64,000 bases of DNA, from NCBI RefSeq assembly GCF_023168325.1, contig NZ_AP025688.1, positions 744,001 through 808,000 on the forward strand, read 5' to 3'. The notes beneath the pieces are model-generated. The model made no database searches, was not told the DNA's origin, and saw only the letters and a list, made by a program, of their open reading frames with translations. The position numbers and the translations under genes are program-made. Below, piece by piece: positions 56,897 to 64,000 of the stretch (position 1 is its first letter; every line of letters begins with the position of its first letter). The stretch is from Tsukamurella sp. PLM1 (GTDB lineage Bacteria > Actinomycetota > Actinomycetes > Mycobacteriales > Mycobacteriaceae).

Positions 56897-58183
56897 ATGA
56901 CCGAGGGTCCGCAGAATCCCTACCAGCCGCAGCCGGGGGGAACACCGCCGCAGCCGGGGCAGTACCGGCCCACGCAGCAGTACTCGAACCCGTACGCGGC
57001 CGCGCAGGCCGGTGTGGTGGGGCAGCCCGGCGGGGGCGGGGGCGCACCGTCGGGCTTCCCGCCCGGCCCCGGCGGCCCGACGGTGCCCGGGCCCTCCGGC
57101 TCGAAGCGCCCGGGCATGGGCGCGCTGGTGGCGCTCGGCGTGGCGATCGCGCTGGTCGCCTCGCTGTTGTCGGTGACGGGCGCGTACCTCGTGTGGGGCA
57201 AGGACGACGCGCCGGCCGCGATCACGGTGAACGGCGGGGATGCGCCGCCCGTGGTGAAGGGCTCGGTGCAGGAGGTGGCGACGAACGTGCTGCCGGCGGT
57301 CGTGTCGATCGACAATCAGGCGGGCACCTCGGAGTCGTCGGGCTCGGGTGTGGTGATCAGCGCTGACGGCAAGATCGTGACGAACAATCATGTGATCGCG
57401 GGGAACGGCAGGCTCACGGTGTCGTTCTCGGACGGCAGCGTGAGTAACGCGGCGGTGGTCGGGGCGGATCCGGTGACCGATCTCGCGGTCATCCAGACGG
57501 ACAAGCGCGATCTCAAGCCGCTCACGTTCGCCGATAGCGGCAAGCTGACGGTCGGCCAGGAGGTCGTGGCGGTGGGCGCGCCGCTCGGCCTCGCCGGCAC
57601 GGTGACGAGCGGTATCGTCTCCGCCCTGAACCGGCCCGTGGCGACGAGCGGTAAGGACTCGGATCAGGCCACCGTCATCAATTCGGTGCAGACGGACGCG
57701 GCGATCAACCCCGGCAACTCGGGCGGCGCCCTGGTGGACATGACCGGCCGCCTGGTGGGCATCAACTCGTCGATCGCCACGCTGGGCAGTTCGCGCCTCA
57801 CGGGGCAGCAGGGCGGCAGCATCGGCCTGGGCTTCGCGATCCCGTCGAACCAGGTGCAGCGGATCGCGAAGGAGCTGATGGAGTCGGGCAAGGCGACGCA
57901 CGCCGCGGTGGGCGTCACGGTGGACGTTCGGCAGACGTCGGTGACGCGGCCGGGCGCGGTGGTCGCGCAGGTGTCGTCGACGGGGGCGTTCGGCCGCGCC
58001 GGGATCCCGGAGGGGGCGCTGGTGACGAAGGTCGACGATCTGACCATCACGGACGGGTACGGGCTGATCGGGGCCGTGCGTTCGTACCCGCCGGGGGCTA
58101 CCGTGACCATCACGTACTTGGAGACGGCGGGCAGTACGTCCCCGCAGACCAAGCAGATCACGCTCGACAAGTTGGACAAGTAG
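56897..58183 (+). CDS. pepD: HtrA-like serine protease PepD
   Basis: 428 residues, SD GAAGGAGG. Pro/Gln/Gly-rich cytoplasmic N terminus, one membrane helix (GALVALGVAIALVASLLSV), trypsin-like protease domain with His165 (TNNHVIAG), Asp195 (DPVTDLAVI) and Ser275 (NPGNSGGALV), and a C-terminal PDZ domain (GAVVAQVSSTGAFGRAGIPEGALVTKVDD). It degrades misfolded envelope proteins and feeds back on MprAB/SigE in mycobacteria. Confidence 0.95.
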   Translation: MTEGPQNPYQPQPGGTPPQPGQYRPTQQYSNPYAAAQAGVVGQPGGGGGAPSGFPPGPGGPTVPGPSGSKRPGMGALVALGVAIALVASLLSVTGAYLVWGKDDAPAAITVNGGDAPPVVKGSVQEVATNVLPAVVSIDNQAGTSESSGSGVVISADGKIVTNNHVIAGNGRLTVSFSDGSVSNAAVVGADPVTDLAVIQTDKRDLKPLTFADSGKLTVGQEVVAVGAPLGLAGTVTSGIVSALNRPVATSGKDSDQATVINSVQTDAAINPGNSGGALVDMTGRLVGINSSIATLGSSRLTGQQGGSIGLGFAIPSNQVQRIAKELMESGKATHAAVGVTVDVRQTSVTRPGAVVAQVSSTGAFGRAGIPEGALVTKVDDLTITDGYGLIGAVRSYPPGATVTITYLETAGSTSPQTKQITLDKLDK

Positions 58184-58195
58184 AGGAGTCCGGAC

Positions 58196-58780
58196 ATGAC
58201 GCAGATCGGTGGCGCCGCGGCGCCGGAGTGGTTGACGGACGAAGTCCCGGACACGCTGGACGAATCGGCGCTGGACGGCGCGGGGGTGATCGGCCGGGCC
58301 CTGGTGATCGTGGTCGACGATCACCTGCAGCCGGGCGGGTCCAGCGCGGGCAAGTCCGTGGGGGCGCTGGTGACGGAGCTGCTCGAGGAGGCGGACTTCG
58401 AGGTGGACGCCGTGGTCGTGGTCCCCGCCGAGGAGGTGGACGTGCGCAACGCGCTGAACACCGCGGTGATCGGCGGCGTCGACCTGGCCGTGACGATCGG
58501 CGGCGTGGGCGTGGGCGCGCGCGACGTGACGCCCGAGGCGACCGAGGAGATCCTGGACAAGAAGCTGCCCGGCATCTGCGAGGCGCTGCGCTCGTCCGGT
58601 CTGGCCGCGGGCGCGACCGACGCGGGGCTCTCGCGGGGGCTGGCCGGCGTGTCCGGCAGCACCGTGGTGGTGAACCTGGCGAGCTCGCGCGCGGCGATCC
58701 GCGACGGGATGGCCACCCTCACGCCCTTGGCGACCCACGTGATCCGGCACATCGCAGGCGGGGATGACCAGGCCCGATAA
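58196..58780 (+). CDS. moaB2: MoaB/Mog family molybdopterin-binding protein (MoaB2)
   Basis: 194 residues. Mog-like fold: ALVIVVDDHLQPGGSSAGKSVGALVTELLEE, LAVTIGGVGVGARDVTPEATEEIL, GSTVVVNLASS. The usual TGGTG is IGGVG. Some actinobacterial MoaB2 proteins contribute to molybdenum cofactor assembly, others have been linked to SigH regulation; which applies here is open. It follows pepD by 12 bases as in Rv0983-Rv0984. Confidence 0.9.
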   Translation: MTQIGGAAAPEWLTDEVPDTLDESALDGAGVIGRALVIVVDDHLQPGGSSAGKSVGALVTELLEEADFEVDAVVVVPAEEVDVRNALNTAVIGGVDLAVTIGGVGVGARDVTPEATEEILDKKLPGICEALRSSGLAAGATDAGLSRGLAGVSGSTVVVNLASSRAAIRDGMATLTPLATHVIRHIAGGDDQAR

Positions 58781-58973
58781 GCCCGATTCGGGCAAGAAGT
58801 ATTCCGCGCGCGATATCGCGCGCATCTTCGGGGACGTCCTGCCGTCGCAGACGAAGGACGATCTGGCCGATGCCGCATCCGGGTCGGGTGCGGCATCTCC
58901 CGTCTCCGGGCCCGACGGTGCCCGCACGGAGCAGTGGTATCGCGAGAACCGGCCGCCGCATCATGGCGGCTGA
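58764..58973 (+). CDS. Small conserved-type protein after moaB2
   Basis: 69 residues, MTRPDKPDSGKKYSARDIAR, IFGDVLPSQTKDDLAD, ending TEQWYRENRPPHHGG. ATG overlaps the moaB2 end by 17 bases. Hydrophilic, no domain that I know. Its last 14 codons form the left copy of a 44-bp direct repeat; the same amino-acid sequence (QWYRENRPPHHGG) can be read, with two synonymous changes, in the right copy at 60431. Confidence 0.7.
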   Translation: MTRPDKPDSGKKYSARDIARIFGDVLPSQTKDDLADAASGSGAASPVSGPDGARTEQWYRENRPPHHGG

Positions 58974-58974
58974 G
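58931..58974. repeat. Left 44-bp direct repeat of the 1.5-kb insert
   Basis: Bases 58931-58974 match 60431-60474 at 42 of 44 positions (differences at 58949 and 58952). It is the 3' end of the small gene after moaB2, including its stop. The copies are exactly 1500 bases apart. Confidence 0.9.
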
Positions 58975-59031
58975 TGATTCGCTCGCTGGCTCCGTTCGAA
59001 CCGCCGCGCACGCGGATGCAGGCGGATTAGA

Positions 59032-59310
59032 GTGCCGTCGAGGGGGAGCTTGGCTTGGGATGTAGCGACGCTTCAGGACGTTCGCAACGCGTACAAGGGG
59101 GAGACCGATCTTTGTGCTGCCGTCGAGTACGCCATGGGCAAGGGGTGGACCGTGCGGAAGCAGGGGCACAAGTTTCGGTTGTACTGCCCCTGCGGCGGTG
59201 ACCTCGGCAAGCAGTTCGGTCTGGGCGGAACCGTGCGGAACTCGACCGCCACCGCTCGGCGCGTTCGCCGAACCGTCGATAGGTGCCCTGACCGCCACGA
59301 TTTGATCTGA
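59032..59310 (+). CDS. HicA/dsRBD-like putative toxin
   Basis: 92 residues from GTG 59032 (start uncertain; TTG 59050 behind AGGGGGAG is possible). Core: TDLCAAVEYAMGKGWTVRKQ, GHKFRLYCPCGG, VRRTVDRCPDRHDL. The GW-x-basic-x-x-GHKF-x-LY pattern resembles HicA-type small RNA-binding toxins, and proteins of this form are often paired with an HTH gene in actinobacteria. It has three or four Cys, unusual for HicA. TAGAGT at 59028 may be a -10. First of three closely spaced genes inside the repeat-flanked insert. Confidence 0.5.
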   Translation: MPSRGSLAWDVATLQDVRNAYKGETDLCAAVEYAMGKGWTVRKQGHKFRLYCPCGGDLGKQFGLGGTVRNSTATARRVRRTVDRCPDRHDLI

Positions 59311-59340
59311 TGCGACAGGGGAACAAACACGCAGACCACA

Positions 59341-59360
59341 GCGTTGTCGATTGACAACGC
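59341..59360. promoter_or_regulatory. Operator-like inverted repeat ahead of the antitoxin-like gene
   Basis: GCGTTGTC-GATT-GACAACGC, perfect 8-base arms with a four-base centre, 25 bases before ATG 59386 and 30 bases after the toxin-like stop. A suitable site for autoregulation by the HTH protein and for an internal antitoxin promoter (TTGACA at 59351). Confidence 0.6.
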
Positions 59361-59385
59361 CCGGGCGGAACAGGAGACTCCCACC

Positions 59386-59970
59386 ATGTCGATGAGCACG
59401 TTCGAGATCAGTTTCGAGGTGCCCACGTTGACGTCGCTCGATGATCCACTGGTCGATGTCGCCGAAGACGAGCTGGATGCGTTCGTGGTGGTCTCGGGGT
59501 ACGGCGCAAGGGTCACGCTCTCCTGGGAGGGCGTGTCGGCGGCTCCCGCGGGACGTGAAGCCGGCACCGCGCTGATCCGGCACGGCATCGTTCCGGCCAG
59601 GACGCTTCCGGATCTCGTGAGCCCGAGTGAGATCGCGATGCGTGCGTCTGTCACGCGGCAGGCAGTGGGCGCGTGGATTCGTGGTGAGCGCGGCGAAGGA
59701 TTCCCGGCCCCGTTCTATGCCGGGGACCGTGGCCTGTGGCTGTGGGGCGAGGTGAACGCCTGGCTCATCGCCAATGATCGTACGCACGACGTGGGTGTCG
59801 CGTATCCGTCCAGATCGGATCACACTGATATCGATTACCACCTGCTGACTCACCGGCCAGTTTCGGGGCCTGCCAGGGTCTTCCCGCTGCCGTGGTCGCC
59901 GGACAGTGACACTGGGCGGGCCGGCACGGAGTGCGTCGCGCTCAAGATCGATGTGAAGGATGCTCGGTGA
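59386..59970 (+). CDS. HTH DNA-binding protein, putative antitoxin
   Basis: 194 residues from ATG 59386 (SD CAGGAGA at 59371). Three parts: an N-terminal alpha/beta domain of about 70 residues (FEISFEVPTLTSLDD, ELDAFVVVSGYGARVTLSWEG), a helix-turn-helix near 80-130 (LVSPSEIAMRASVTRQAVGAW, GFPAPFYAGDRGLWLWGEVNAWL), and a 60-residue C-terminal extension with aromatic residues (ARVFPLPWSPD). In TAC systems the antitoxin carries a C-terminal chaperone-addiction segment; this extension could play that role. It overlaps the SecB-like gene by four bases (GTGA). Confidence 0.65.
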   Translation: MSMSTFEISFEVPTLTSLDDPLVDVAEDELDAFVVVSGYGARVTLSWEGVSAAPAGREAGTALIRHGIVPARTLPDLVSPSEIAMRASVTRQAVGAWIRGERGEGFPAPFYAGDRGLWLWGEVNAWLIANDRTHDVGVAYPSRSDHTDIDYHLLTHRPVSGPARVFPLPWSPDSDTGRAGTECVALKIDVKDAR

Positions 59971-60419
59971 GTGCGCCGACGGCCACCGATGCGTCGGTGC
60001 GATGGGTCAGGCGTTCCGTGGAGCGTCGCTACGGCGATGAGGTGACTTCGTGGCGGCCGGATCCTGAACACGGTGAGGGCTTGAACGCCCATCTCGGTGC
60101 CAGAGCAACGACATCGGAGGATGGCGCAGCGCGGCTCCGCCTTCGTATGGGGCTGGATTTGTCCGAGCCGGAATGCTCGGCGGCGCTCGAATGCATCGTC
60201 GAGTTCGAGTTCTCGGATCACCCGGGTGAACTGACGCCCGAGGAGGCGACCGAGTTCGCGCGTGGCGAGGGGCTTCCATTCGCCATGGGGTACCTGCGGG
60301 CCGCACTGTCCGACGCGAGACTGTCCGTCGGTTTGAACGCGGTGTCGTTCTCTGCGCGGCTTCCTGGCGGACTGGCCGAGGCTGTGGGGAGTGCGATCTC
60401 CAGCGACGCGGATCGCTGA
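59967..60419 (+). CDS. SecB-like chaperone (TAC-type)
   Basis: 150 residues from GTG 59967. Beta-rich first half (LNAHLGARATTSEDGAARLRLRMGLDLSEPECSAALECIVEFEFS), then LTPEEATEFARGEGLPFAMGYLRAALSDARLSVGLNAVSF. The last segment matches the helix-strand region of SecB and of M. tuberculosis Rv1957 (acidic strand, EEL..A/E-F...PF..PYLRE.L....). No signal peptide. Position as third gene after a toxin-like and an HTH gene is the order of HigB1-HigA1-Rv1957. Identification is from pattern only. Confidence 0.5.
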   Translation: MSAPTATDASVRWVRRSVERRYGDEVTSWRPDPEHGEGLNAHLGARATTSEDGAARLRLRMGLDLSEPECSAALECIVEFEFSDHPGELTPEEATEFARGEGLPFAMGYLRAALSDARLSVGLNAVSFSARLPGGLAEAVGSAISSDADR

Positions 60420-60430
60420 CGCCGTCAGAG

Positions 60431-60474
60431 GCAGTGGTATCGCGAGAATCGCCCGCCGCATCATGGCGGCTGAG
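60431..60474. repeat. Right 44-bp direct repeat of the 1.5-kb insert
   Basis: Copy of 58931-58974 with two mismatches, both synonymous in the reading frame of the small gene. Starts 11 bases after the SecB-like stop. Confidence 0.9.
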
Positions 60475-60919
60475 AGGTTCAGCCCATCGAATAACGGTGT
60501 GTACCGACCGTCGCTGCAGGTCGTGTGACCAAGGACACATCCCGCGAGATTTACGGCAAGGTTACGGGATCGAGTTACCTGAGTGAACTCTAAGGGGAAG
60601 GCTACCCTAATTGGTTCGCAGGTCAGGGGCCTGTTACCGGTGAGTATGGCCTAAGAACCGCTGGCGGGAGGCGGTGGGCGAGATTCTCTATGTGTAACTC
60701 TAAGTTGTTGAATGCAGCATTTGCGAAGATTCAAACCGTTGCGGTCCCTCGAAACCTGAGGATATGCTCCGCGGGAACCGTAGGTCAGCGAAGACCTCCG
60801 GGGAACCGACAGTGATCGTGAGCGAGCAAGTCGCTCAGGATTCGGTTGGCGGCTGGGTGAGCCGCCGTGCCGACACCCTACCGGGGTGGCACATACATGA
60901 TTCCTGGTGAGGGGAACGA
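60475..60919 (+). promoter_or_regulatory. Long structured leader upstream of the first mspA gene
   Basis: 445 bases without a gene. TACCCT (60613-60618) and TAACTCTAAG (near 60690) are promoter-like. The second half holds hairpins GAGCGA/TCGCTC (60822-60838) and GGCGGCT/AGCCGCC (60848-60866) and two copies of CCG-GGGAACCG (60770 and 60800). M. smegmatis mspA also has a long 5' leader. I could not assign a known riboswitch. Confidence 0.4.
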
Positions 60920-61587
60920 ATGAGCAAGATGAGCAAGGTCGCAGCGCGCACCGGCGTCGTTGCGGTCTCGGTGGCTGCTGCCGCCTCGATCGCAGCCGGC
61001 ACCGCCAACGCGGGCCCGCTTCCGAGCGGTCAGAAGATTGTCCCGGCCCCCGCGGGCTGGAGCGTCGTCCTGAAGTCGACGGGTAACTCCTCGGCGATCC
61101 AGGGCTCGCTGGCAACGGCGCAGTCGCGGTCGGCGTGGGTCACTTCCCACGGCTCGGTCACCGTCAAGGCGCCCGCCGACGCAAAGGACATCGCTGGCAA
61201 GCTGGGAGTCGGCGTGATTGTTGGTTGTCAGTTCCCGGGCAAGGTCGGGGTTGACTTCACGGTCGGTGGCCCGTCGGCAAGTCTCGGTTTCGGCACTGCG
61301 GGACCGTCGGGTGGTGTCGGTCTCGGAGGTGGTGTTGGGGCCAGTCTTCCGCTTGCCCTGGCGCGACTGACAGCGTCACAGGCTACTCTCGCGAGGATCA
61401 GCCGGGCTCGATCGACTCGATCAAGTTTACAAAGCCTGGAACGTACAACGTCACCATCAAGGATGCGAATGTTGACATTAAGGCGTGCTCAGGCTACGCG
61501 CAGGCCCGTGTAGTGACCTGGGTCGAGATCAAGGGCAGCAATCGTATCCAGGGCTTCCTGTACGGCGCGCCGTTCTCGCTGGGCTGA
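60920..61587 (+). CDS. MspA family porin 1, frameshifted
   Basis: Sec signal peptide (SKVAARTGVVAVSVAAAASIAAGTANA), SD GAGGGGAAC. Mature part: GWSVVLKSTGNSSAIQGSLAT, SRSAWVTSHGSVTVKA, GVGVIVGCQFPGKVGVDFTVGG. The CCC run at 61356-61358 is one base short; the other frame gives GATDSVTGYSREDQPGSI, FTKPGTYNVTIKD, CSGYAQARVVTWVE and FLYGAPFSLG, the MspA-type C terminus. Restored length is 222. MspA porins are octameric outer-membrane channels for hydrophilic solutes. Confidence 0.85.
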
Positions 61588-61648
61588 TTCGAATCCGACC
61601 TGACTCTCTTGTCCGCCTCGCGGGGCGGCGAATCCTGAAGGATATTTC

Positions 61649-62371
61649 ATGAAGAAGATCGCTCTGCGCGGCGCTGCTGTCGCCGCTGCGGCAGGCGTCG
61701 CGATGGGTGCCCTCTCGACGGGTGCTGCGAACGCAGACACGTTTATCCCACTGCCGAATGGTAGTACCTCCATTAAGCTTGGTGAAGCCACTCTTACGGT
61801 TACGATTACTAATCAGAGCGCGAAGCTCTCGCCGGGAATGGTTGCACTGCCTACAACCCGCAACGCGTGGGTTTCAGGGCTTGTTTCGGCCAAGATCAGC
61901 GGTGGGAAGGCTGACGGTGGGTCGATCGCCGCTGGCTATGCCGTGGGTTGCCAGGTTGACGTCGGGGCCGCAAAGATCACACTGGGTGGTGAGACGGGCG
62001 CCGACGCAGGCTTCGGTCAGTCGAAGTATGGCGAAAGCAAGCAGGGCTATGCGGTGTCAGCTAGCGGAAAGACTGGTGGGACGCTGTCTCTGTCGGCGGG
62101 TTCAGTTGGCACCCAGTTCCTCACGTATGACCGTGCGACAATGCCCGCCGCTGGCGACGAGATCTCACCGAACTGGGACAGTGTTATTTCGCCCAGCACA
62201 GGTTTCAAGTTCAAGGGGTCTTCGGGCTCTCTGAGCTTCACGGAGCAGACGATCGGCGTCGACGGCTGTGCGGGATACGCTCAGGCGCGCTTCTTTGCCA
62301 AGGTCAAGGCCAAGGCTGGTAGCACTCAGGGCACAGCAATCCTTTGGGGTAAGCCCTTCACGCTGGGTTAG
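61649..62371 (+). CDS. MspA family porin 2
   Basis: 240 residues, intact. Signal peptide MKKIALRGAAVAAAAGVAMG to AANA. Mature part starts DTFIPLPNGSTSIKLGEATL, then SPGMVALPTTRNAWVSGLVS, GYAVGCQVDVGAAKITLGG, GTQFLTYDRATMPAAGDE, CAGYAQARFFAKVKA, WGKPFTLG. Codon use is much more A/T-ending than its neighbours (Thr ACT, Leu CTT, Asn AAT frequent), which suggests different ancestry or selection. It is 62 bases after porin 1 and ends in a clear terminator. Confidence 0.92.
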   Translation: MKKIALRGAAVAAAAGVAMGALSTGAANADTFIPLPNGSTSIKLGEATLTVTITNQSAKLSPGMVALPTTRNAWVSGLVSAKISGGKADGGSIAAGYAVGCQVDVGAAKITLGGETGADAGFGQSKYGESKQGYAVSASGKTGGTLSLSAGSVGTQFLTYDRATMPAAGDEISPNWDSVISPSTGFKFKGSSGSLSFTEQTIGVDGCAGYAQARFFAKVKAKAGSTQGTAILWGKPFTLG

Positions 62372-62395
62372 TCGCGCTCGAGAGGCAACGCCTGA

Positions 62396-62430
62396 GGGCG
62401 GTATCCGGTTACGTCCGGATGCCGCCCTTT
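62396..62430 (+). terminator. Rho-independent terminator after porin 2
   Basis: GGGCGGTATCCGG / CCGGATGCCGCCC (12 of 13 paired) with a six-base loop and TTT directly after, 24 bases beyond the stop. Confidence 0.85.
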
Positions 62431-62597
62431 GGCGTTTCCAACGACGAGCGGGTGGCCGCCGACTTATCGACCTTGGTTTCGAATTCGCGCCAATGTTACG
62501 GCACTGCTTCCACGGGCGACTCGGGTGGATTCGCCCTGCTATCTTGCCCTTTCAACACTCCGGCGCAATTCGCCGGAGGCTGGAAAGAGGATGAGCC

Positions 62598-63297
62598 ATG
62601 ACCTCGAGGATCTCGCGCGCCGAGCGTCGCTCACGACTGCGGGAGCGGTCACCGTCGGACTGCTGGCCCCCGCCCCGAGCACGGGAGCCGACACCGTGAT
62701 CCCGCTGCGGGACACCACGAAGTCCATCAAGGCGGGGAGCGGCACGATCACCATCGCGGTGAAGGGCCAGCGGGCGCGGTTGTCGCCGGGCATGGTCGCG
62801 CTGCCGACCACCCGCAATGCGTGGGTGTCGGGCACCGTGAGCGTGAAGGTGAGCGGCAGCGACGCCGACGGCGGGTCGATCGAGGCCGGCTATGCGGTCG
62901 GTTGCCAGATCGACGTGGGCGATGCGAGCCTCGACCTCGGAGCGGACGTCGATTCCGGTGCGACCGTCGGGGCCGGCGGCGGACTCACGCCGTCGGTGTC
63001 GGGCTCGACCGGCGGGTCGATCAAGCTCGCCGCGGGATCGATCGGTACCCAGTCACTCACCTACGACCGCGCGACGTGGCCGAAGCCGGGCGACGAGGTG
63101 GACCCGGACTGGGCGGCACCGTCGACGAGCTTCGACTTCACCGGCGCGAGCGGCAGTTTCACCTACAACGACCAGACGATCGGCGTCGACAGCTGCGCGG
63201 GCTACGCCCGGCGCGGCTCTATGTGATCGTGCGGGCGCAGGTGGGGGACTCGAAGGGGCGCCTTGTCCTGTGGGGAGACCGCTTCACCCTCGGCTGA
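62598..63297 (+). CDS. MspA family porin 3, frameshifted at both ends
   Basis: Close paralogue of porin 2 (SPGMVALPTTRNAWVSGTVS, GYAVGCQIDVGDASLDLGA, GTQSLTYDRATWPKPGDE) with normal GC-rich codons. From ATG 62598 (AGAGG at a good distance) a basic signal-peptide start (MTSRISRAERRS) is read. The hydrophobic part LTTAGAVTVGLLAPAPSTGA lies one frame away, so a base seems lost near 62625-62640; ATG 62591 reads through but gives a poor signal peptide. At about 63209 an A seems lost: CAGYARRGSM and stop, instead of CAGYAQARLYVIVRAQVGDS to FTLG at 63297. Restored length is 233. Confidence 0.82.
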
Positions 63298-63497
63298 GTC
63301 GCGGCTGCGGGGACTGCCGCTTCGGAACCGATCCGCGCTCTGGCGCGTCCAATTGATGAGGGCGCCCGTTTCGTGGAGGCGATGTCCTCGCGACGTGTGG
63401 CGGAGGTGGTTCGGTGGAGCCAGGAGAAGAGTCGGCGTCGTTGTCTGCACCGGGACGCTGCCAGGCGGCATGGTGGATTGTCAGGGATTTTGCCGAG

Positions 63498-64000
63498 ATG
63501 AACGATCGTCGTGCCACGGCCCTGTCATTGATTCGATGGGTGGTACGCGGCGACCGGCACGGGGAGAGTGTTCCCAAGCAGCTTCGTCCGGCTCGTGTCC
63601 AGCTCGAACTCGCGCGGAGAAGTGTTCGGAGGCGAGTGTGGGCGCGCCGAGTGCTGCTTGCGGCCGGCGCGATCGTCCTTGTCTGGATCGTCTCCAACCC
63701 GGTCGTCGGATACTGCCGGGAGCATTGGCCGCATGGCACGTCAGAGGTGCTGCACGCACTCTGGGTGCTCGTCACGTCGCCCGGGTTCGGGGCGATCGGG
63801 GCGGTCATCGCGGCGTTGGTGGCGTTCCGTGCCGCCCTGCGCAGCCAGGCGCGTTCGGCGAGCAATGATCGATGGTGGGAGACCTTCGAGTGGGTCATGG
63901 AAAACCGAGTCGAGAAGGTCGGATTCGACGAAGGTGTAGCGGAGTGGTTCAGCTACCTCAAAGGCACGGCGTCGAACCCCGGCGAGAGCGTTATCATCAA
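63498..64000 (+). CDS. Unrecognised membrane protein, 3' truncated by the window
   Basis: ATG 63498 opens a frame that remains open to the end of the window (167 codons). A basic N terminus of 60 residues (RRATALSLIRWVVRG, RRSVRRRVWARR) leads to two hydrophobic segments (VLLAAGAIVLVWIVSN and GFGAIGAVIAALVAF), then a cytoplasmic stretch with RWWETFEWVMENR. No family is recognised and no good SD is seen (GAG close to ATG). The 200 bases 63298-63497 before it show no gene. Confidence 0.55.
   Translation, partial: MNDRRATALSLIRWVVRGDRHGESVPKQLRPARVQLELARRSVRRRVWARRVLLAAGAIVLVWIVSNPVVGYCREHWPHGTSEVLHALWVLVTSPGFGAIGAVIAALVAFRAALRSQARSASNDRWWETFEWVMENRVEKVGFDEGVAEWFSYLKGTASNPGESVII

Noticed and set aside
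58974..60430. Insertion sequence or prophage remnant between the direct repeats
   Set aside because: No transposase, integrase or terminal inverted repeats are present within the 1.5 kb.
60760..60900. c-di-AMP (ydaO) riboswitch before porin 1
   Set aside because: GGGGAACC-like words occur, but the GGTGAATC and CCGAATCCG elements are not found in order.

Overview
The window is high-GC actinobacterial DNA (roughly 70% G+C by eye). Mycolic-acid genus hallmarks are present: three MspA-type porin genes, a GjpA-like protein, LppX/LprG-type and DUF7373 lipoproteins, and MprAB-PepD. Gene order (uvrD1/pcrA, M23 peptidase, sucCD, 34 kDa-antigen-like protein, perM, purN, purH, MoxR-like ATPase with vWA partner, rpmF, mprA, mprB, pepD, moaB2) follows the Mycobacterium tuberculosis Rv0949-Rv0984 neighbourhood as I remember it. 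Base composition, MspA paralogues and C-minus ribosomal genes suggest Mycobacteriales outside Mycobacterium; Tsukamurella is my best guess, not shown directly. Layout. 1-1.4 kb: 3' end of a porin-like secreted protein. 1.7-4.1 kb: pcrA/uvrD1. 4.1-13.5 kb: an inserted catabolic cluster (enoyl-CoA hydratase, acyl-CoA synthetase, AccA2/AccD2-type acyl-CoA carboxylase, TetR regulator, AtuA-family protein, DECR-like reductase) whose two operator-like palindromes match. 13.8-15.8 kb: M23 peptidase and MgtC. 16.3-26.7 kb: TetR regulator plus a leucine/isovalerate-type operon (accD1, accA1, acyl-CoA dehydrogenase, MaoC-like, CitE-like lyase, acyl-CoA ligase, acetoacetyl-CoA synthetase). 26.8-32.7 kb: kinase / vWA / PP2C signalling triad with a 56-residue protein and two DUF7373 lipoproteins. 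32.7-42.2 kb: small secreted proteins, sucCD, membrane proteins, purNH and a beheaded class II aldolase gene. 42.5-50.8 kb: ArsR/SRPBCC pair, SCO6745-like protein, MoxR/vWA pair, DUF1707 protein, Lys/Ala-rich protein and AEC transporter. 50.9-53.6 kb: zinc-independent ribosomal proteins (S18, S14, L33, L28; L31, L32) diverging from the hibernation factor gene mrf across a Zur-box-like palindrome. 53.7-59.0 kb: TRIC channel, mprA-mprB-pepD-moaB2 and a small protein. 59.0-60.5 kb: a 1.5-kb unit flanked by 44-bp direct repeats carrying a toxin-like, an HTH antitoxin-like and a SecB-like gene, a candidate toxin-antitoxin-chaperone (TAC) module. 60.9-63.3 kb: three mspA-type porin genes. 63.5-64 kb: start of a membrane protein. 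A feature of the whole window is that at least thirteen genes are interrupted by 1- or 2-base losses, often in G/C runs or CG/GC repeats. In each case the downstream frame gives the expected remaining protein, so I report the full span as one gene and state where the frame breaks. These look more like sequencing or assembly indels than decay, but that cannot be settled from one sequence.
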